The position numbers and the translations under genes were made by a program. The notes beneath the pieces are model-generated. The model was not told the origin of the DNA and searched no databases. It was given only the letters and a program-made list of their open reading frames with translations. Shown here in pieces: positions 37,883 through 48,814 of a stretch of 64,000 nt of DNA. The first letter of the stretch is position 1. Every line of letters begins with the position of its first letter. Origin of the DNA: Pseudomaricurvus albidus (GTDB lineage: Bacteria; Pseudomonadota; Gammaproteobacteria; Pseudomonadales; Cellvibrionaceae); the NCBI RefSeq assembly GCF_018863235.1, contig NZ_JAHKRS010000004.1, positions 280,184 to 344,183 of the forward strand, given 5' to 3'.

Positions 37883-39565
37883 TTAAGGGAGTGTGGCGGC
37901 TATTAACTGCTGTGTGTATGCATTTGAGGGGCGGGACAATACGGAATCTGCCTGACCTTGCTCAACAATTTCACCATCTTTCATGACAATGATCTGATGG
38001 CTTAACGCTTTCACAACACTTAGATCGTGACTGATAAACAGGTAGGTTAATTGCCTGTTTTGTTGAAGTTCACGCAGTAGATCCACGACTTGTACCTGAA
38101 CCGTTTTGTCCAATGCAGAGGTGGGTTCGTCCAAAATAAGCAGGGCAGGATTCAGAATGAGTGCGCGAGCTATCGCTATGCGTTGGCGTTGCCCGCCTGA
38201 GAATTCATGCGGATACCGATGCCGAAGCTCGCTATCCAGACCAACTTCGCGCATCACATCCTTAACTCTTTGTTCTTTTTCTTTTTTGCTCAGTGGCTGT
38301 GCTGTTTCTGTGTTCCCAGAGTTGGATGGATTATGGATGTTCAGTCCTTCCTGAATGATTTCTTCAGCGGTCATTCTTGGACTTAAACTGGCAAAGGGAT
38401 CCTGAAATACGACCTGGAAGTTTTTGCGTAAGCTCCTCAAGTGTTTTTCCCGTATATCGGAAATCAAAGTATTATCGAAACGTATTTCACCTTCCGATTC
38501 TATTAATCTGAGAATAGCCAGGGCAAGAGTCGATTTCCCGGAACCACTTTCTCCGACGATACCCAGCGTTGTGCCTTTGTGAATCCTGATATTTGCATCT
38601 TTAACAGCCCTGAACCTTTCAAGAGGCTTTCCAAACAGACTCTTGCGTACAGTGAAGCTTACGTTGAGATTTGAGGTGGTTAGAAGCGGAGCAGTGTCCT
38701 CTTGCAGGCTCGAAGCGATATCTGCAGGTGTACCTGAAGGGGCGCTCTGCAGAAGGCTCTTGGTGTATGGGTGTGATGGTTCATTAAATATTGTCTGGCA
38801 CTCATTGTTTTCAACCAGTTCGCCGTCCTTCATGACCAGAACCCTTTGGGCCATGTGTTTTACTACACCCAGGTCGTGAGTAATAAGCAGTAAGCCAAGG
38901 TTCTCTTGCTGCTGGAGTCCCTTAAGCAGATGAAGGATTTCTTTTTGAACGGTCACGTCCAGTGCGGTAGTTGGTTCATCAGCAATCAATAACCGGGGCT
39001 CATTGGCTAAAGCCATGGCAATCATGACCCGCTGTCTCTGCCCCCCGGACAGTTCATGGGGATAAGACTTCAAGCGGGATTCAGGATTTGGAATCTGAAC
39101 CTTTTGCAATAAATCTAGAATTAGCGGGCGAGCTTGTTTTATATTGATTCCACGATGCTGGCAAATCACTTCGCCAATTTGCTTGTCAATTGTGTGCAGC
39201 GGATTCAGGGCCGTCATTGGCTCCTGGAATATCATCCCTATTTGATTGCCCCGAATCTTTTGCATCTGCTTGGGGTTGAATTGAATCAGATCCTGCCCTT
39301 TAAACAGGATTTCACCGCTGGGGTGAAATGCCATAGGGTAGGGTAACAGCTTCATGATCGCATGAGCGGTCATCGATTTGCCTGAGCCTGATTCCCCTAC
39401 AAGAGCAACGGTCTCGCCTTGCTGGATATCGAAGCTGATCTTTTTGACCACTTCGCTGATAGAGTCTCCCTGTCTGAAGGCAACAGATAAATCGTTCACT
39501 TGCAGCAGAGGTGTGTCGAGTTTGGGCGAAGATTTTTGCTCAGCTGAGTCAGTATTGGTCATCAT
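37883..39565 (-). CDS. yejF: Oligopeptide ABC transporter ATP-binding protein YejF
   Basis: A 560-residue tandem ATPase with two complete nucleotide-binding domains. Walker A motifs are LVGESGSGKSMTAHAIM (about 55) and IVGESGSGKSTLALAIL (about 335); signatures are LSGGQRQRVMIAMAL and FSGGQRQRIAIARAL. Each domain has an oligopeptide-type extension. It powers YejBE import of peptides bound by YejA; in E. coli this system also admits microcin C. Its ATG overlaps the yejE stop by four bases (ATGA). Confidence 0.95.
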   Translation of the reverse strand: MMTNTDSAEQKSSPKLDTPLLQVNDLSVAFRQGDSISEVVKKISFDIQQGETVALVGESGSGKSMTAHAIMKLLPYPMAFHPSGEILFKGQDLIQFNPKQMQKIRGNQIGMIFQEPMTALNPLHTIDKQIGEVICQHRGINIKQARPLILDLLQKVQIPNPESRLKSYPHELSGGQRQRVMIAMALANEPRLLIADEPTTALDVTVQKEILHLLKGLQQQENLGLLLITHDLGVVKHMAQRVLVMKDGELVENNECQTIFNEPSHPYTKSLLQSAPSGTPADIASSLQEDTAPLLTTSNLNVSFTVRKSLFGKPLERFRAVKDANIRIHKGTTLGIVGESGSGKSTLALAILRLIESEGEIRFDNTLISDIREKHLRSLRKNFQVVFQDPFASLSPRMTAEEIIQEGLNIHNPSNSGNTETAQPLSKKEKEQRVKDVMREVGLDSELRHRYPHEFSGGQRQRIAIARALILNPALLILDEPTSALDKTVQVQVVDLLRELQQNRQLTYLFISHDLSVVKALSHQIIVMKDGEIVEQGQADSVLSRPSNAYTQQLIAATLP

Positions 39566-40614
39566 TGCGTCACCAGCCTTGGGTCAAAAGCATCTCTTAT
39601 TCCTTCGCCGATAAAAACCAGAAGAGTTAACAGCAGGGCCAGTACGGTAAAAGCGGTAAGCGCCAGCCAAGGTGCTTGTAAGTTACTTTTCCCCTGGGCT
39701 ACCAATTCACCCAGCGACGGTGAACCGGGGGGCATACCAAACCCCAAAAAGTCCAAAGAGGTTAGGGTTGTGACAGCACCTGTTAAAATGAAAGGGACCA
39801 AAGTCACAGTTGCCACCATCGCATTGGGTAGAATGTGTCGAGCCATAATGGTTCTGTCGGGTACGCCGAGTGCTTTTGCTGCCCGCACATAGTCCAGATT
39901 ACGCCCTCTTAAAAACTCCGCTCGGACTACATCCACAAGCGACGTCCAGCTGAACAGCAGCATAATCCCAAGAAGCCACCAAAAGTTGGGTGTCACGATG
40001 TTGGCCATAATGATGAGTAAAAAAAGCACTGGGAGACCACCCCAGATTTCCAGAGCCCTTTGCCCGAGAAGATCAATTTTGCCGCCGAAATAACCTTGTA
40101 TGGCTCCGACCATCACCCCAATGATGCAGCTGCCTATAGTTAAAGCCAGGGCAAATAAGATAGAAATTCTAAAGCCATAAAGCGTTCGGGCAGCTACATC
40201 CCTAGCCTGATCATCTGTTCCTAACCAGTTTTTTGTCGTTGGAGGCGAGGGGGCTGGTTGTTCAAGGTCGGCTATGTGTGTGTCATAGCTGTAAGGGATA
40301 GGAGGCCATAAAATCCACCCTTTTTCGTTGATTAACTCTCTAACGTATTCATCACTGTAATCAGCTTCAGTGTCGAAATCACCACCAAAGGTCGTTTCAG
40401 GGTAAGAGACAAAGACAGGGGTATACCAATCACCATCATAGGCAATCAGCAGTGGTTTATTGTTGGCAATTAATTCTGAAAATAAAGACAGAACAAACAA
40501 AACTGCGAAGACCCACAAGCTCCACTTGGCTCGGGGATTGGAAAAAAACGTATCCAGTCTGCGCTGGTTGATGGGGTTCAATTTGTCCCGGATAGAAAGC
40601 AAAGGTTTTTTCAC
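39562..40614 (-). CDS. yejE: Oligopeptide ABC transporter permease YejE
   Basis: A 350-residue inner-membrane permease. It keeps the YejE-specific stretches SELIANNKPLLIAYDGDWYT, NWLGTDDQARDVAARTLYGF and the coupling loop (YVRAAKALGVPDRTIMARH), with six membrane spans. I place the start at a GTG (40612-40614) just after the yejB stop, since AGGGT lies upstream and similarity to E. coli YejE starts soon after; a TTG at 40662 would extend it by 16 residues into yejB. Confidence 0.92.
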   Translation of the reverse strand: MKKPLLSIRDKLNPINQRRLDTFFSNPRAKWSLWVFAVLFVLSLFSELIANNKPLLIAYDGDWYTPVFVSYPETTFGGDFDTEADYSDEYVRELINEKGWILWPPIPYSYDTHIADLEQPAPSPPTTKNWLGTDDQARDVAARTLYGFRISILFALALTIGSCIIGVMVGAIQGYFGGKIDLLGQRALEIWGGLPVLFLLIIMANIVTPNFWWLLGIMLLFSWTSLVDVVRAEFLRGRNLDYVRAAKALGVPDRTIMARHILPNAMVATVTLVPFILTGAVTTLTSLDFLGFGMPPGSPSLGELVAQGKSNLQAPWLALTAFTVLALLLTLLVFIGEGIRDAFDPRLVTQ

Positions 40615-40618
40615 GTAA

Positions 40619-41695
40619 TCAGTTACCCTGACTATCAAAGTTAATTCGTGGGTCGACAGCAACGTATGCCAAGTCAGAGATCAGCTTCACAAACAAACCG
40701 ATTAAAGTAAAAATAAATAAAGTGCCAAATATGACCGGGTAATCCCGGGTTTGCACGGACTCAAAACCAAGTAAGCCAAGCCCATCCAGAGAGAAAATAA
40801 CTTCAATCAGTAAAGATCCGGTAAAGAAGATGCCTATGAAGGCGGCCGGGAAGCTGGAAATGATGATCAGCATGGCATTTCGAAAAACATGTCCATAGAG
40901 AACACGCTTTTCAGAAATACCCTTAGCTCGTGCTGTTTGTACGTACTGTTTATTGATTTCATCCAGAAACGAGTTTTTGGTCAGCATGGTCAGGGTCGCA
41001 AAGCCACCAATAGTGTAGGCAAGCAGTGGCAGTGCCAAATGCCAGAAATAGTCGACAATTTTTCCACTCAAAGACAGTGAATCGAAGTTGGAAGATGTTA
41101 ATCCTCGCAAGGGAAAAACATCCCAATAGCTACCTCCAGCAAATAATACAATCAATATGATGGCAAACAAAAAACCGGGAATGGCGTAGCCGACAATTAT
41201 GGCTGCACTGGTCCAGACATCAAAGCGTGAGCCGTGTGCTACCGCTTTGCGGATGCCCAGGGGGATGGATATCAGATAGATAATTAACGTGCTCCAAAGC
41301 CCCAGAGAGATTGATACCGGCATTTTCTCCTTGATTAAGCTGATGACACTGGCGTCACGAAAAAAGCTGTCTCCAAACTCAAATTGAGAATAATTGACCA
41401 GCATATCCCAGAATCGTTGAAGGGGAGGTTTGTCAAAGCCATACATGGCTTCGATTTTGGCGATGACTTCCGGTGGCAGGCCCTGAGAGCCCCGGTACTG
41501 TGAGCCGTTTCCAGATGACATGGTGTCGCCGCCTCCACTGCCCAATGTGGAGCTGCCTTCGTGACTTTCCAGTTGGAAAATCATTTGTTCTACGGGCCCA
41601 CCTGGAGCGGATTGAATGATCAAAAAATTAATGACCAGCACGCCCAGCAATGTGGGGATCATGAGCAGTAACCGACGCAAAATGTAAGTAGTCAT
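40619..41695 (-). CDS. yejB: Oligopeptide ABC transporter permease YejB
   Basis: A 358-residue permease starting [20 protein letters not shown], the usual first span of OppB/YejB proteins. The coupling loop ([19 protein letters not shown]) contacts YejF, and [20 protein letters not shown] precedes it. A Gly/Ser-rich insertion near residues 45-65 ([20 protein letters not shown]) is a feature of YejB. It begins 11 bases after yejA. Confidence 0.94.
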   Translation of the reverse strand: MTTYILRRLLLMIPTLLGVLVINFLIIQSAPGGPVEQMIFQLESHEGSSTLGSGGGDTMSSGNGSQYRGSQGLPPEVIAKIEAMYGFDKPPLQRFWDMLVNYSQFEFGDSFFRDASVISLIKEKMPVSISLGLWSTLIIYLISIPLGIRKAVAHGSRFDVWTSAAIIVGYAIPGFLFAIILIVLFAGGSYWDVFPLRGLTSSNFDSLSLSGKIVDYFWHLALPLLAYTIGGFATLTMLTKNSFLDEINKQYVQTARAKGISEKRVLYGHVFRNAMLIIISSFPAAFIGIFFTGSLLIEVIFSLDGLGLLGFESVQTRDYPVIFGTLFIFTLIGLFVKLISDLAYVAVDPRINFDSQGN

Positions 41696-41706
41696 ACTTT
41701 CCGAAT

Positions 41707-43575
41707 CTATTTCGCGTCTGCGGGTTTAACCCACCAGGTCATAAGGCCTGTGCCATAGCCTACATCGTATTCAGGGCTGGTAGAAGGCTGGTTGAATTTG
41801 TCCCAATAAGCCAGGCGATGAGAGCTGGTGTACCACTGTGGAATCACGTAATGCATGTTCAGCAGCACTCTATCCAGAGCGTGAGTTGCTGTGACCAGTT
41901 GCTCGCGGGTTTGGGCGGCAATGACTTTATCGACCAGTGCATCAATGACCGGATTGCTAATGCCAATGATGTTGCGGCTGCCCGGAGTTTCAGCGGCATG
42001 TGATGACCAGAAGTCCCTCTGCTCGTTGCCGGGACTTAACGACTGACCAAATACATGAGTGATCATATCAAAGTCGAAATCACGACGGCGATTAATGTAT
42101 TGAGAGGTATCGACTTTACTGACAGTGGCATCTATGCCCAGTTTTTTGAGTCCCTGAACGAAGGGGTTGGCAATTCGTTCAAAGGCGCTGTCGTAAAGCA
42201 GAATTTCAAAGTTCACCGGTTGTTTCCCGTCCGGTGTCATCAGCTTACCATTGACCACTTTATAACCGGCTGAGTCCAGTAATTTTTTCGCAGCCCGCAA
42301 ATTCTTGCGGTTGTGTTGATCACCTTTGGACTCAGGTGATTTATATTCTTCTGTAAATACTGTTGAAGGCAGTTGGTCACGATAGGGCTCCAATAGAGCA
42401 AGCTCTGCTTTGGACGGCAAACCGGATGAAGCCAGGTCAGAATTGGCGAAGTAGCTGTTTGTGCGCGAATAGGCGCCGTAGAAGAGATTCTTGTTGGTCC
42501 ATTCGAAGTCAAAAGCCATCCCTATGGCCTGACGCAGAGCAATGTCCTGAAACAGGGGGTTACGCAAGTTGAAGACGAACGCCTGCATGCCTGCGGGATT
42601 ATTGTGAGCAACTTCTTTCTTGATGATTCGACCATCGTTGATAGCCTGACTGTCATAAGCCGTTGCCCATAGTTTGGCGACGCGCTCATAGCGAAAATCG
42701 TATTCACCGGCTTTGAAAGCCTCCAGGGCCACGGTGTCATCACGGTAATAATCCACCACAATCTTATCAAAATTAAACAAACCTTTTTGCGCAGGTTTGT
42801 TTTTACCCCAGTAATCCGATACCCGTTCGTAGGTTATCGATCGACCCGGGTCGACCTGGGTGATTTGATAGGGGCCGCTGCCTAAAGGCCGCAACAGGGC
42901 AGAGTGTTCAAAGTCTTTGTCTGTCCAAAAGTGTTTTGGAAAGACGGGAAGCTGACCTGTGATCAACAGGGTTTCTGGGCTGGAGCCTTCACGGAACGTA
43001 AACTTGATACGTGATCTGTCAAGTACTTCTGATTTGATGACATCCGCGTAGTAATAGCCGTAAAACGGATTGCCTTTTTCCAACAGTAATTTGAAGCTGA
43101 AATCGACATCTTCCGCGGTTACCTGGCTGCCATCGTTAAAGCGTGCGTCAGGATCAAGATGATAAATAACCCAGGAGCGGTCTTCAGGGTACTCAAGGGT
43201 CTTCGCCAGCAAACCGTACTGTGTGAAGGGTTCGTCTGCCGAACTGGTGGTCAGAGTATCGTAGACAAGGCCCAATCGATCTGCTGGATTGCCTTTTGCT
43301 ACGAACGGGTTCAGAGAATCATAGGTGCCAATGCTGTGCAGTTTAATTTCTCCGCCTTTTTTCGCATCGGCAGATGTGTAATCAAACCGGGTGAAGTCGG
43401 GGCCATATTTGGGTTGACCATGCATGGCAATGGCATGGCTTTTAATTATCTCAGCCGATACTGCTGCCGGACCATTGACGATCATCAACAGAGCGGTGCT
43501 TATCAACAATATCTGATGCAGTGGTGAAGTGCGTGTTCGGGGATTGGTACAGTTAAAAAATCCGTATTTGGGCAT
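41707..43575 (-). CDS. yejA: Oligopeptide ABC transporter substrate-binding protein YejA
   Basis: A 622-residue periplasmic binding protein of the SBP_bac_5 family. The ATG at 43573-43575 gives a signal peptide with core [19 protein letters not shown]. The family pattern [20 protein letters not shown] near 115 and [23 protein letters not shown] segment near 175 follow. It binds peptides for YejBEF. An in-frame TTG 96 bases upstream would add an N-terminal stretch unlike a signal sequence. Gene order ABEF is conserved. Confidence 0.93.
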   Translation of the reverse strand: MPKYGFFNCTNPRTRTSPLHQILLISTALLMIVNGPAAVSAEIIKSHAIAMHGQPKYGPDFTRFDYTSADAKKGGEIKLHSIGTYDSLNPFVAKGNPADRLGLVYDTLTTSSADEPFTQYGLLAKTLEYPEDRSWVIYHLDPDARFNDGSQVTAEDVDFSFKLLLEKGNPFYGYYYADVIKSEVLDRSRIKFTFREGSSPETLLITGQLPVFPKHFWTDKDFEHSALLRPLGSGPYQITQVDPGRSITYERVSDYWGKNKPAQKGLFNFDKIVVDYYRDDTVALEAFKAGEYDFRYERVAKLWATAYDSQAINDGRIIKKEVAHNNPAGMQAFVFNLRNPLFQDIALRQAIGMAFDFEWTNKNLFYGAYSRTNSYFANSDLASSGLPSKAELALLEPYRDQLPSTVFTEEYKSPESKGDQHNRKNLRAAKKLLDSAGYKVVNGKLMTPDGKQPVNFEILLYDSAFERIANPFVQGLKKLGIDATVSKVDTSQYINRRRDFDFDMITHVFGQSLSPGNEQRDFWSSHAAETPGSRNIIGISNPVIDALVDKVIAAQTREQLVTATHALDRVLLNMHYVIPQWYTSSHRLAYWDKFNQPSTSPEYDVGYGTGLMTWWVKPADAK

Positions 43576-43898
43576 GATGTGTCCAGGATCGGTAATGGTT
43601 GACCAAAGTTGACGACTAGGGTGATCTGCTCGTTTAGACCATAGATTACGGACTTTTATCCCAAATTCCAATTAGCTGTTAAATGAAATGACCAATACAT
43701 TGAATGCTCGTGTCAAACGAGCCGATTTAACAAAATGGGACTGTATTGTAATAACTGTATTTTAATAACTACATACAGCTCGGGAGCCTGCTGGCCAGTG
43801 AAAGGTATAGAGCGATAACGAAAAAAGCCCCTTGAAGGAGGGGCTTTATGATTTTTAACCTCCACGGTGTATGGAGGTATGTTTTGAGGGTTGTTTGA
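43576..43898. other. Intergenic region upstream of yejA
   Basis: 323 bases. Besides the mltD terminator at 43821-43847 it is AT-rich with a repeated GTATTxTAATAACT (near 43745 and 43759), probably the yejA promoter region. No gene is evident. Confidence 0.4.
43821..43847 (-). terminator. Terminator after mltD
   Basis: Leftward, AAAGCCCC-TCCTTCAA-GGGGCTTTTTT is a strong stem with a T run, about 50 bases past the mltD stop. Confidence 0.85.
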
Positions 43899-45524
43899 TC
43901 AGTTAGTACGAGTAACATCCACAAACAGTGTTAAGGATTGACCCGGCTTAAGGTAGTCAGGGCGTTTGATCGGGTTCCAGCGGACAATGTCATTTACAGA
44001 CAGATGAAATTTGCCTGCAATTCTGGCCAGAGAATCACCGCTGCGTACACGGTACGCAACTTTTCGAATGACAGAGTTGTCACGTGATCCAGCACCGGTT
44101 GATGCTGCTGTGCCGCTGCTTTGAGAGGAAGTCCAAATAACCAGCTTCTGATTGGCCCGGAGGGTATCTTTTGGCGCCATGGCGTTCCATTTTGCCAGTT
44201 TAGAGACACTGACACCGTAACGTTTTGCGATGCTCCAGAGAGAGTCACCACTTTTAACAGAGTAGGATACTTTCTTGGCGTCGCTGGAACCTTTGGAGTT
44301 GGCCTGGATTCTTTTTACACGCTGCGACACACTGTGAGCGTACTGATCGGCAGGCAGTGTGGACTGAGGAATTAACACCATCTGGCCTTTGCGAATCAGA
44401 TTGCCACGAATGTTATTGTGCTCGCGGATAACGTCAACGGTTGTGTTGAAACGTTTGGCAATCGCCAGTAGGGAATCACCGGACTTTACCTTGTAACGCT
44501 CCCAGCCTACCCGGGACCCACTGGGCAGTTGATTGAGGGCGTCTTTAAAACCCTCCGCCTTTTCGACAGGCACCAGCAGACGGTGTGGCCCTTTAGGATC
44601 TGTCGCCCAGCGGTTAAAGCCTGCATTTAGCTTGTACAGGTCGTCCAGACTGATATCCGCCAGTTGGGCAGCCTGTGCAAGGTCAATCTGTGACCCTGTA
44701 TCAACGGCTTCAAAAAAAGGTTGGTTCTGAACAGGCGACAGAGTCACATTGTATTTTTCAGGAGCCTTGACGATTTTGCTGATGGCAATGAGTTGAGGAA
44801 CGTACGATTGGGTCTCTTTAGGGAGATCCAGTGACCAGAAGTCGGTGGGTTTGCCTTTGCGCTTATTTGCGCGAATGGCCTTGTTAACATTCCCGCCACC
44901 GGCGTTGTAGGCTGCCAGGGCGAGAAGCCAGTCACCGTCAAAACGCTTGTTCAATTGCGAAAGATAGGTCAGAGCTGCATCGGTGGAAGCCAGAACATCG
45001 CGTCGGCCGTCGTACCACCAGTTCTGTTTGAGTCCAAAATGTTTGCCGGTGCTCGGGATAAATTGCCACATGCCTGATGCTCGACCATGAGAATAGGCAA
45101 AGGGATCGAATGCGCTCTCTACGATGGGTAACAGCGCGAGCTCCAGCGGCATATTCCGGGCTTCCAGTTCGCTGACAATGTAATACAGATAGCTGTTACC
45201 GCGCTCTGTCACCCGTTGAAGGTAGTCTGGGTGGCGCAGATAGCGTTTTAAATGCTGATCAATGCGCTTGTTGTCCATTTCAGATAGCTGGTAGCCATCC
45301 CTCATACGAGTCCAAAGATCTTCGTACTTTGGGCCAGATATGACCTCTACAGGCTCTGCCTGGGGCGCAGTGGCGTTACTCGAGTTATTGGCATTGTGAA
45401 GTACAGCTATGCCCTGATCGGTGGCGATTGGCGCAGAAGCTGTCAGATTGTTTGTGGGGGACATCTGGCTGCAACCGGCCAGAAAGGCGCAGGCGATCAG
45501 CGTGTAATGGCTACTTTTAAGCAT
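43899..45524 (-). CDS. mltD: Membrane-bound lytic murein transglycosylase D
   Basis: A 541-residue outer-membrane lipoprotein that cleaves peptidoglycan glycan strands to anhydromuropeptides. The lipobox LAGC is at residues 15-18. The transglycosylase domain (about 110-250) has the catalytic Glu in LALLPIVESAFDPFAYSHG and the GMWQFIPSTGKHFGLKQN pattern. Three LysM repeats (about 345-390, 420-465, 490-535), each starting Y-x-V-x-SGDSL, anchor it to the wall. Length and layout are typical of MltD. Confidence 0.95.
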   Translation of the reverse strand: MLKSSHYTLIACAFLAGCSQMSPTNNLTASAPIATDQGIAVLHNANNSSNATAPQAEPVEVISGPKYEDLWTRMRDGYQLSEMDNKRIDQHLKRYLRHPDYLQRVTERGNSYLYYIVSELEARNMPLELALLPIVESAFDPFAYSHGRASGMWQFIPSTGKHFGLKQNWWYDGRRDVLASTDAALTYLSQLNKRFDGDWLLALAAYNAGGGNVNKAIRANKRKGKPTDFWSLDLPKETQSYVPQLIAISKIVKAPEKYNVTLSPVQNQPFFEAVDTGSQIDLAQAAQLADISLDDLYKLNAGFNRWATDPKGPHRLLVPVEKAEGFKDALNQLPSGSRVGWERYKVKSGDSLLAIAKRFNTTVDVIREHNNIRGNLIRKGQMVLIPQSTLPADQYAHSVSQRVKRIQANSKGSSDAKKVSYSVKSGDSLWSIAKRYGVSVSKLAKWNAMAPKDTLRANQKLVIWTSSQSSGTAASTGAGSRDNSVIRKVAYRVRSGDSLARIAGKFHLSVNDIVRWNPIKRPDYLKPGQSLTLFVDVTRTN

Positions 45525-45650
45525 AACTAGGCACTGTTTTCATTCGATTAAGGATCAAAGAGGAAGGATTTTACGGACGCCTGTCGCACTGGTCAATAAA
45601 TGGACAGCTTTTTTGCGTCTTTGAGCTATTAGAGAAGAGTCAGCTAATAA

Positions 45651-46424
45651 TCAAAAATTATCTTTCCAGCTTCTCAAGACCGCGAAAACTTGCCAGGGTT
45701 CATTGGTATTGCCCGGTTCTTGTTTGTTTGCGGCATTAATCACGCTGGTTTCGTTAACCCGTAGGAAAGGATTGGTTTCAAGTTCCAGGCCAATAGTGGA
45801 CGGTACCGTTGATTGACCCTGAGCCCGGGCTTTCTCTGCTTGCTCATTGCGAGCTTGAAGGTGTTTGTTGTCTGGTTCGACAGCTTGAGCGAATTTCAGG
45901 TTAGCCAGGGTGTATTCATGGGCACAGTACACACGAGTTTCTGAAGGAAGGCTGCCCAGCTTGGCCAGGGATGACTGCATTTGTTGTGGTTCACCTTCAA
46001 ACATGCGCCCGCAACCGCCCGCAAAGAGCGTGTCTCCACAGAACAGAACAGCTTCGGAGGCAGAGTAGTAGGCAATGTGGTCGAGGGTGTGTCCCGGAAC
46101 TTCGATCACTTTGAAAGCAGCTTGCCCTTCGATGGTGACCTCATCTCCCTCGCTTAGAGGATGAGTAATGCTGGGAATGTTCTGTGATTTTGGCCCGAAA
46201 ACAGGTATCGAACGGCCTTTGGTTAAAGCTGCGATCCCCCCAGTGTGATCCCCATGATGATGGGTCACCAGGATACCTGCCAGGGTGAGTCCGTATTGCG
46301 TCAGGGCGTCTTCAATGGGAGCAGCGTCACCTGGGTCCACAACATAAGCTTGATTGCTGTTCTCCGGGTGGAACAACCAAAGATAATTATCGGTAAAGGC
46401 GGGTACTGTAATAATCTTTAACAT
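45651..46424 (-). CDS. gloB: Hydroxyacylglutathione hydrolase (glyoxalase II)
   Basis: A 257-residue metallo-beta-lactamase-fold enzyme that hydrolyses S-lactoylglutathione to lactate and glutathione, the last step of methylglyoxal removal. The metal motif THHHGDHTGG is near residue 54, VPGHTLDHIAYY near 110, LFCGDTLFAGGCGRMFEG near 128 and YCAHEYTLANLKFA near 165. Length is normal. It is divergent from the methyltransferase gene, as in other gammaproteobacteria where gloB, yafS-like, rnhA and dnaQ are neighbours. Confidence 0.95.
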   Translation of the reverse strand: MLKIITVPAFTDNYLWLFHPENSNQAYVVDPGDAAPIEDALTQYGLTLAGILVTHHHGDHTGGIAALTKGRSIPVFGPKSQNIPSITHPLSEGDEVTIEGQAAFKVIEVPGHTLDHIAYYSASEAVLFCGDTLFAGGCGRMFEGEPQQMQSSLAKLGSLPSETRVYCAHEYTLANLKFAQAVEPDNKHLQARNEQAEKARAQGQSTVPSTIGLELETNPFLRVNETSVINAANKQEPGNTNEPWQVFAVLRSWKDNF

Positions 46425-46548
46425 ACTGTCTCATAGAGCTTTTGCTGGTATATCGGCATAATACCGAAAGGCACCATCAAATGCACAGTGAGCAGTAAAT
46501 ACACAGTCAGCAGTTTGGAAAGTGGTCACCTCAAGTCAGGAAGTTACT

Positions 46549-47469
46549 ATGAGCTCAATGAACGGTTTCGCCAAAATGAAGCGCTGGGCGGACAAGCGCC
46601 ACGGTACGCGATCTTTGAGTGAGACCATGAAAGCTCTGCAGGGCTGGGAGCAATCGCCACTGGGTAAGGCGATTTTTGGCCAGCAGCATGAGCAGCTTGA
46701 CGAATTGCTCAGTGAACTTTTTGGGTATCACCTGCTTGAAATGAGCTGTTTCAATCAGGTTGGGTTGAGTGCTGGAAGCCGGATAAATCACCGTTTCAGG
46801 CTCTCCCCAGAGCTGGGTTTTGATTGTGGGGCTCTGGCAGATTTTGAGGCGCTACCATTGCCGGAAGAGTCCATTGATGTGGTTATGTTGCATCATGTGC
46901 TTGAATACGCAACCAACCCTCACCAAATTCTTCGTGAAGCCAATAGGGTGCTCATCTCACGAGGACACTTGATCATCGTTGGTTTTCATCCCTGGAGCCT
47001 TCAGGGAGGTTATAAACTGTTGGCTCAGTGGTTCGGTGCAGGCAGTTTTTGGCGTCGCAACTCCTTGCGTCCCAGCCGAATAAAAGACTGGCTGCGACTT
47101 TTGGATTGTGAACCGGTTGAAGTGCAGCGTGGCTTTTACCGTTTGCCAGTCAACCACGCTGGATTGCTGGAGCGTTTCACTTTTTTGGAGCGCCTGTGTC
47201 AGTCCTTAAGGTTGCCTTTTGGTGGTTATTATATTTTGGTGGCGCGCAAAGAACGCGTATCAATGACACCGATCAAGCCTGTATGGAGTAACTTCAATCC
47301 TGTGGCTGGCCTGGTGATTGGTAAGCCCACATCCAGGATGCCTGAGCCAGCGGGTCACAGCACAGGTTGTAACCGATCAGGTAATAAAGGAACAAAGCAT
47401 ATTCGGAGGGACAAACCTGCAAGAAATGACGCTATATGTCACCGCAAGGACCCGAAGAGAAGTAACTGA
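46549..47469 (+). CDS. YafS-like class I SAM methyltransferase
   Basis: A 306-residue protein related to the methyltransferase between gloB and rnhA in other gammaproteobacteria. The family's [20 protein letters not shown] near 105 and [18 protein letters not shown] near 145 are present, but the usual glycine-rich SAM loop is poorly conserved, so activity is unsure. The ATG at 46549 has AGGAAG five bases upstream. The last 45 residues are basic and low in complexity ([17 protein letters not shown]) and may be a private extension. It lies 11 bases before rnhA. Confidence 0.8.
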   Translation: MSSMNGFAKMKRWADKRHGTRSLSETMKALQGWEQSPLGKAIFGQQHEQLDELLSELFGYHLLEMSCFNQVGLSAGSRINHRFRLSPELGFDCGALADFEALPLPEESIDVVMLHHVLEYATNPHQILREANRVLISRGHLIIVGFHPWSLQGGYKLLAQWFGAGSFWRRNSLRPSRIKDWLRLLDCEPVEVQRGFYRLPVNHAGLLERFTFLERLCQSLRLPFGGYYILVARKERVSMTPIKPVWSNFNPVAGLVIGKPTSRMPEPAGHSTGCNRSGNKGTKHIRRDKPARNDAICHRKDPKRSN

Positions 47470-47480
47470 TAGAGGATATT

Positions 47481-47918
47481 GTGAAACAAATAGAGATGTT
47501 TACCGACGGAGCCTGCAAGGGAAATCCTGGGCCTGGTGGTTGGGGGGCCTTATTAAGATATGGTGACGTAGAGAAAAAACTGTGTGGTGGTGAGGCCAAT
47601 ACTACGAATAATCGTATGGAGTTAATGGCAGCTATTGAGGGGTTAAAAGCATTAAAGGAAAGTTGCGAGGTTCACCTCACGACCGACTCTCAATATGTCC
47701 GTCAGGGGATAACTTCCTGGATGCACGGCTGGAAAAAAAATGGCTGGAAGACTTCTGCGCGCAAGCCCGTTAAAAATGAAGATCTGTGGCGTCTGCTGGA
47801 TGAGCAGGTCAATCGCCATAACGTCAAATGGTTTTGGGTAAAAGGCCACAGTGGCCACAGAGAAAACGAAATAGCAGATGAGCTTGCCAACAAGGGCATT
47901 CAAACGATCAAGAATTAA
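47481..47918 (+). CDS. rnhA: Ribonuclease HI
   Basis: A 145-residue nuclease that degrades RNA in RNA-DNA hybrids. The metal-binding carboxylates are visible: Asp in [15 protein letters not shown], Glu in [13 protein letters not shown], Asp in [11 protein letters not shown] and Asp in [11 protein letters not shown] near the end. The start is a GTG at 47481 after AGAGGA. It stands beside dnaQ, an arrangement shared with E. coli, though here the two genes are codirectional. Confidence 0.97.
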   Translation: MKQIEMFTDGACKGNPGPGGWGALLRYGDVEKKLCGGEANTTNNRMELMAAIEGLKALKESCEVHLTTDSQYVRQGITSWMHGWKKNGWKTSARKPVKNEDLWRLLDEQVNRHNVKWFWVKGHSGHRENEIADELANKGIQTIKN

Positions 47919-47980
47919 TCAAGACTGTTCGTAAAACGTTTAACGTCAGTAAACGACATCAATCAGGATCTAAATTTCCC

Positions 47981-48685
47981 ATGCGGCAGATTGTACTCGA
48001 TACAGAAACTACCGGGCTGGAACCATCTCAAGGACATCGAATCATTGAAATTGGTTGTGTTGAGTTGGTGAATCGCAAGCTTACCGGTCGTCACTACCAT
48101 CAATATATCCAACCAGATCGACTGGTAGATGAAGGGGCGATGGAAGTGCACGGTATTACCGATGAATTTTTGAAAGATAAGCCACGTTTTGCCCAGATAG
48201 CACCGGAATTTCTGGAGTTTATTAACGGCGCTCAGCTGGTGATACATAACGCTCCCTTTGATATTGGCTTTATTGATCACGAGTTCGCCATGCTGCGTCC
48301 AGTCGTCCAGCCAGTTTCTGAGTTTTGCAGTGTTATTGATACCCTGGTGATGGCCAGGCAGAAGCATCCAGGGCAAAAAAATAACCTGGATGCACTGTGT
48401 AAACGGTATGGGGTAGATAACTCCCAGCGAGATCTCCACGGCGCCTTGCTGGATGCGGAAATCCTGGCCGACGTGTACCTGTTGATGACAGGTGGGCAAA
48501 CCAAATTGATGCTGGGTGCAGAGTCTGAAGATTCCGATTCAGACTCTGAGTATGTGAGCGGTATCCAAAGGGTGTCTGCCAGTCGCGCTCCACTGAGGGT
48601 CATTCGGGCCAATTCAGATGAGTTATCCGCCCATGAAGCCAAACTGAATGAATTGGGAGAGTCATGCCTCTGGCGCCAATCCTGA
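47981..48685 (+). CDS. dnaQ: DNA polymerase III epsilon subunit (proofreading)
   Basis: A 234-residue 3'-5' exonuclease of the DEDDh group. Exo I is IVLDTETTGLEP (residues 4-15), Exo II HNAPFDIGFIDHEF near 90 and Exo III HGALLDAEILADVYL near 155. An acidic linker (ESEDSDSDSEYVSG) leads to a C-terminal tail that would bind the polymerase alpha subunit. Length is close to the usual 240. A bidirectional terminator follows. Confidence 0.96.
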   Translation: MRQIVLDTETTGLEPSQGHRIIEIGCVELVNRKLTGRHYHQYIQPDRLVDEGAMEVHGITDEFLKDKPRFAQIAPEFLEFINGAQLVIHNAPFDIGFIDHEFAMLRPVVQPVSEFCSVIDTLVMARQKHPGQKNNLDALCKRYGVDNSQRDLHGALLDAEILADVYLLMTGGQTKLMLGAESEDSDSDSEYVSGIQRVSASRAPLRVIRANSDELSAHEAKLNELGESCLWRQS

Positions 48686-48746
48686 TACAAGTCAATAAAA
48701 CGAGTGGGTCTGTCTGCGAGTTTGAAATCTGGGGCCCCAAACCCAC

Positions 48747-48785
48747 CCAATAAAAAAGCGAGCATCAAGCTCGCTTTTTTATTGG
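48747..48785. terminator. Bidirectional terminator, dnaQ / nhaB
   Basis: CCAATAAAAAAGCGAGC-ATCAA-GCTCGCTTTTTTATTGG has a stem of about 17 bases with A and T runs on both sides. It serves the converging dnaQ and nhaB transcripts. Confidence 0.92.
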
Positions 48786-48814
48786 GGTATTAACTCTCTG
48801 GAACTTGTTACGGA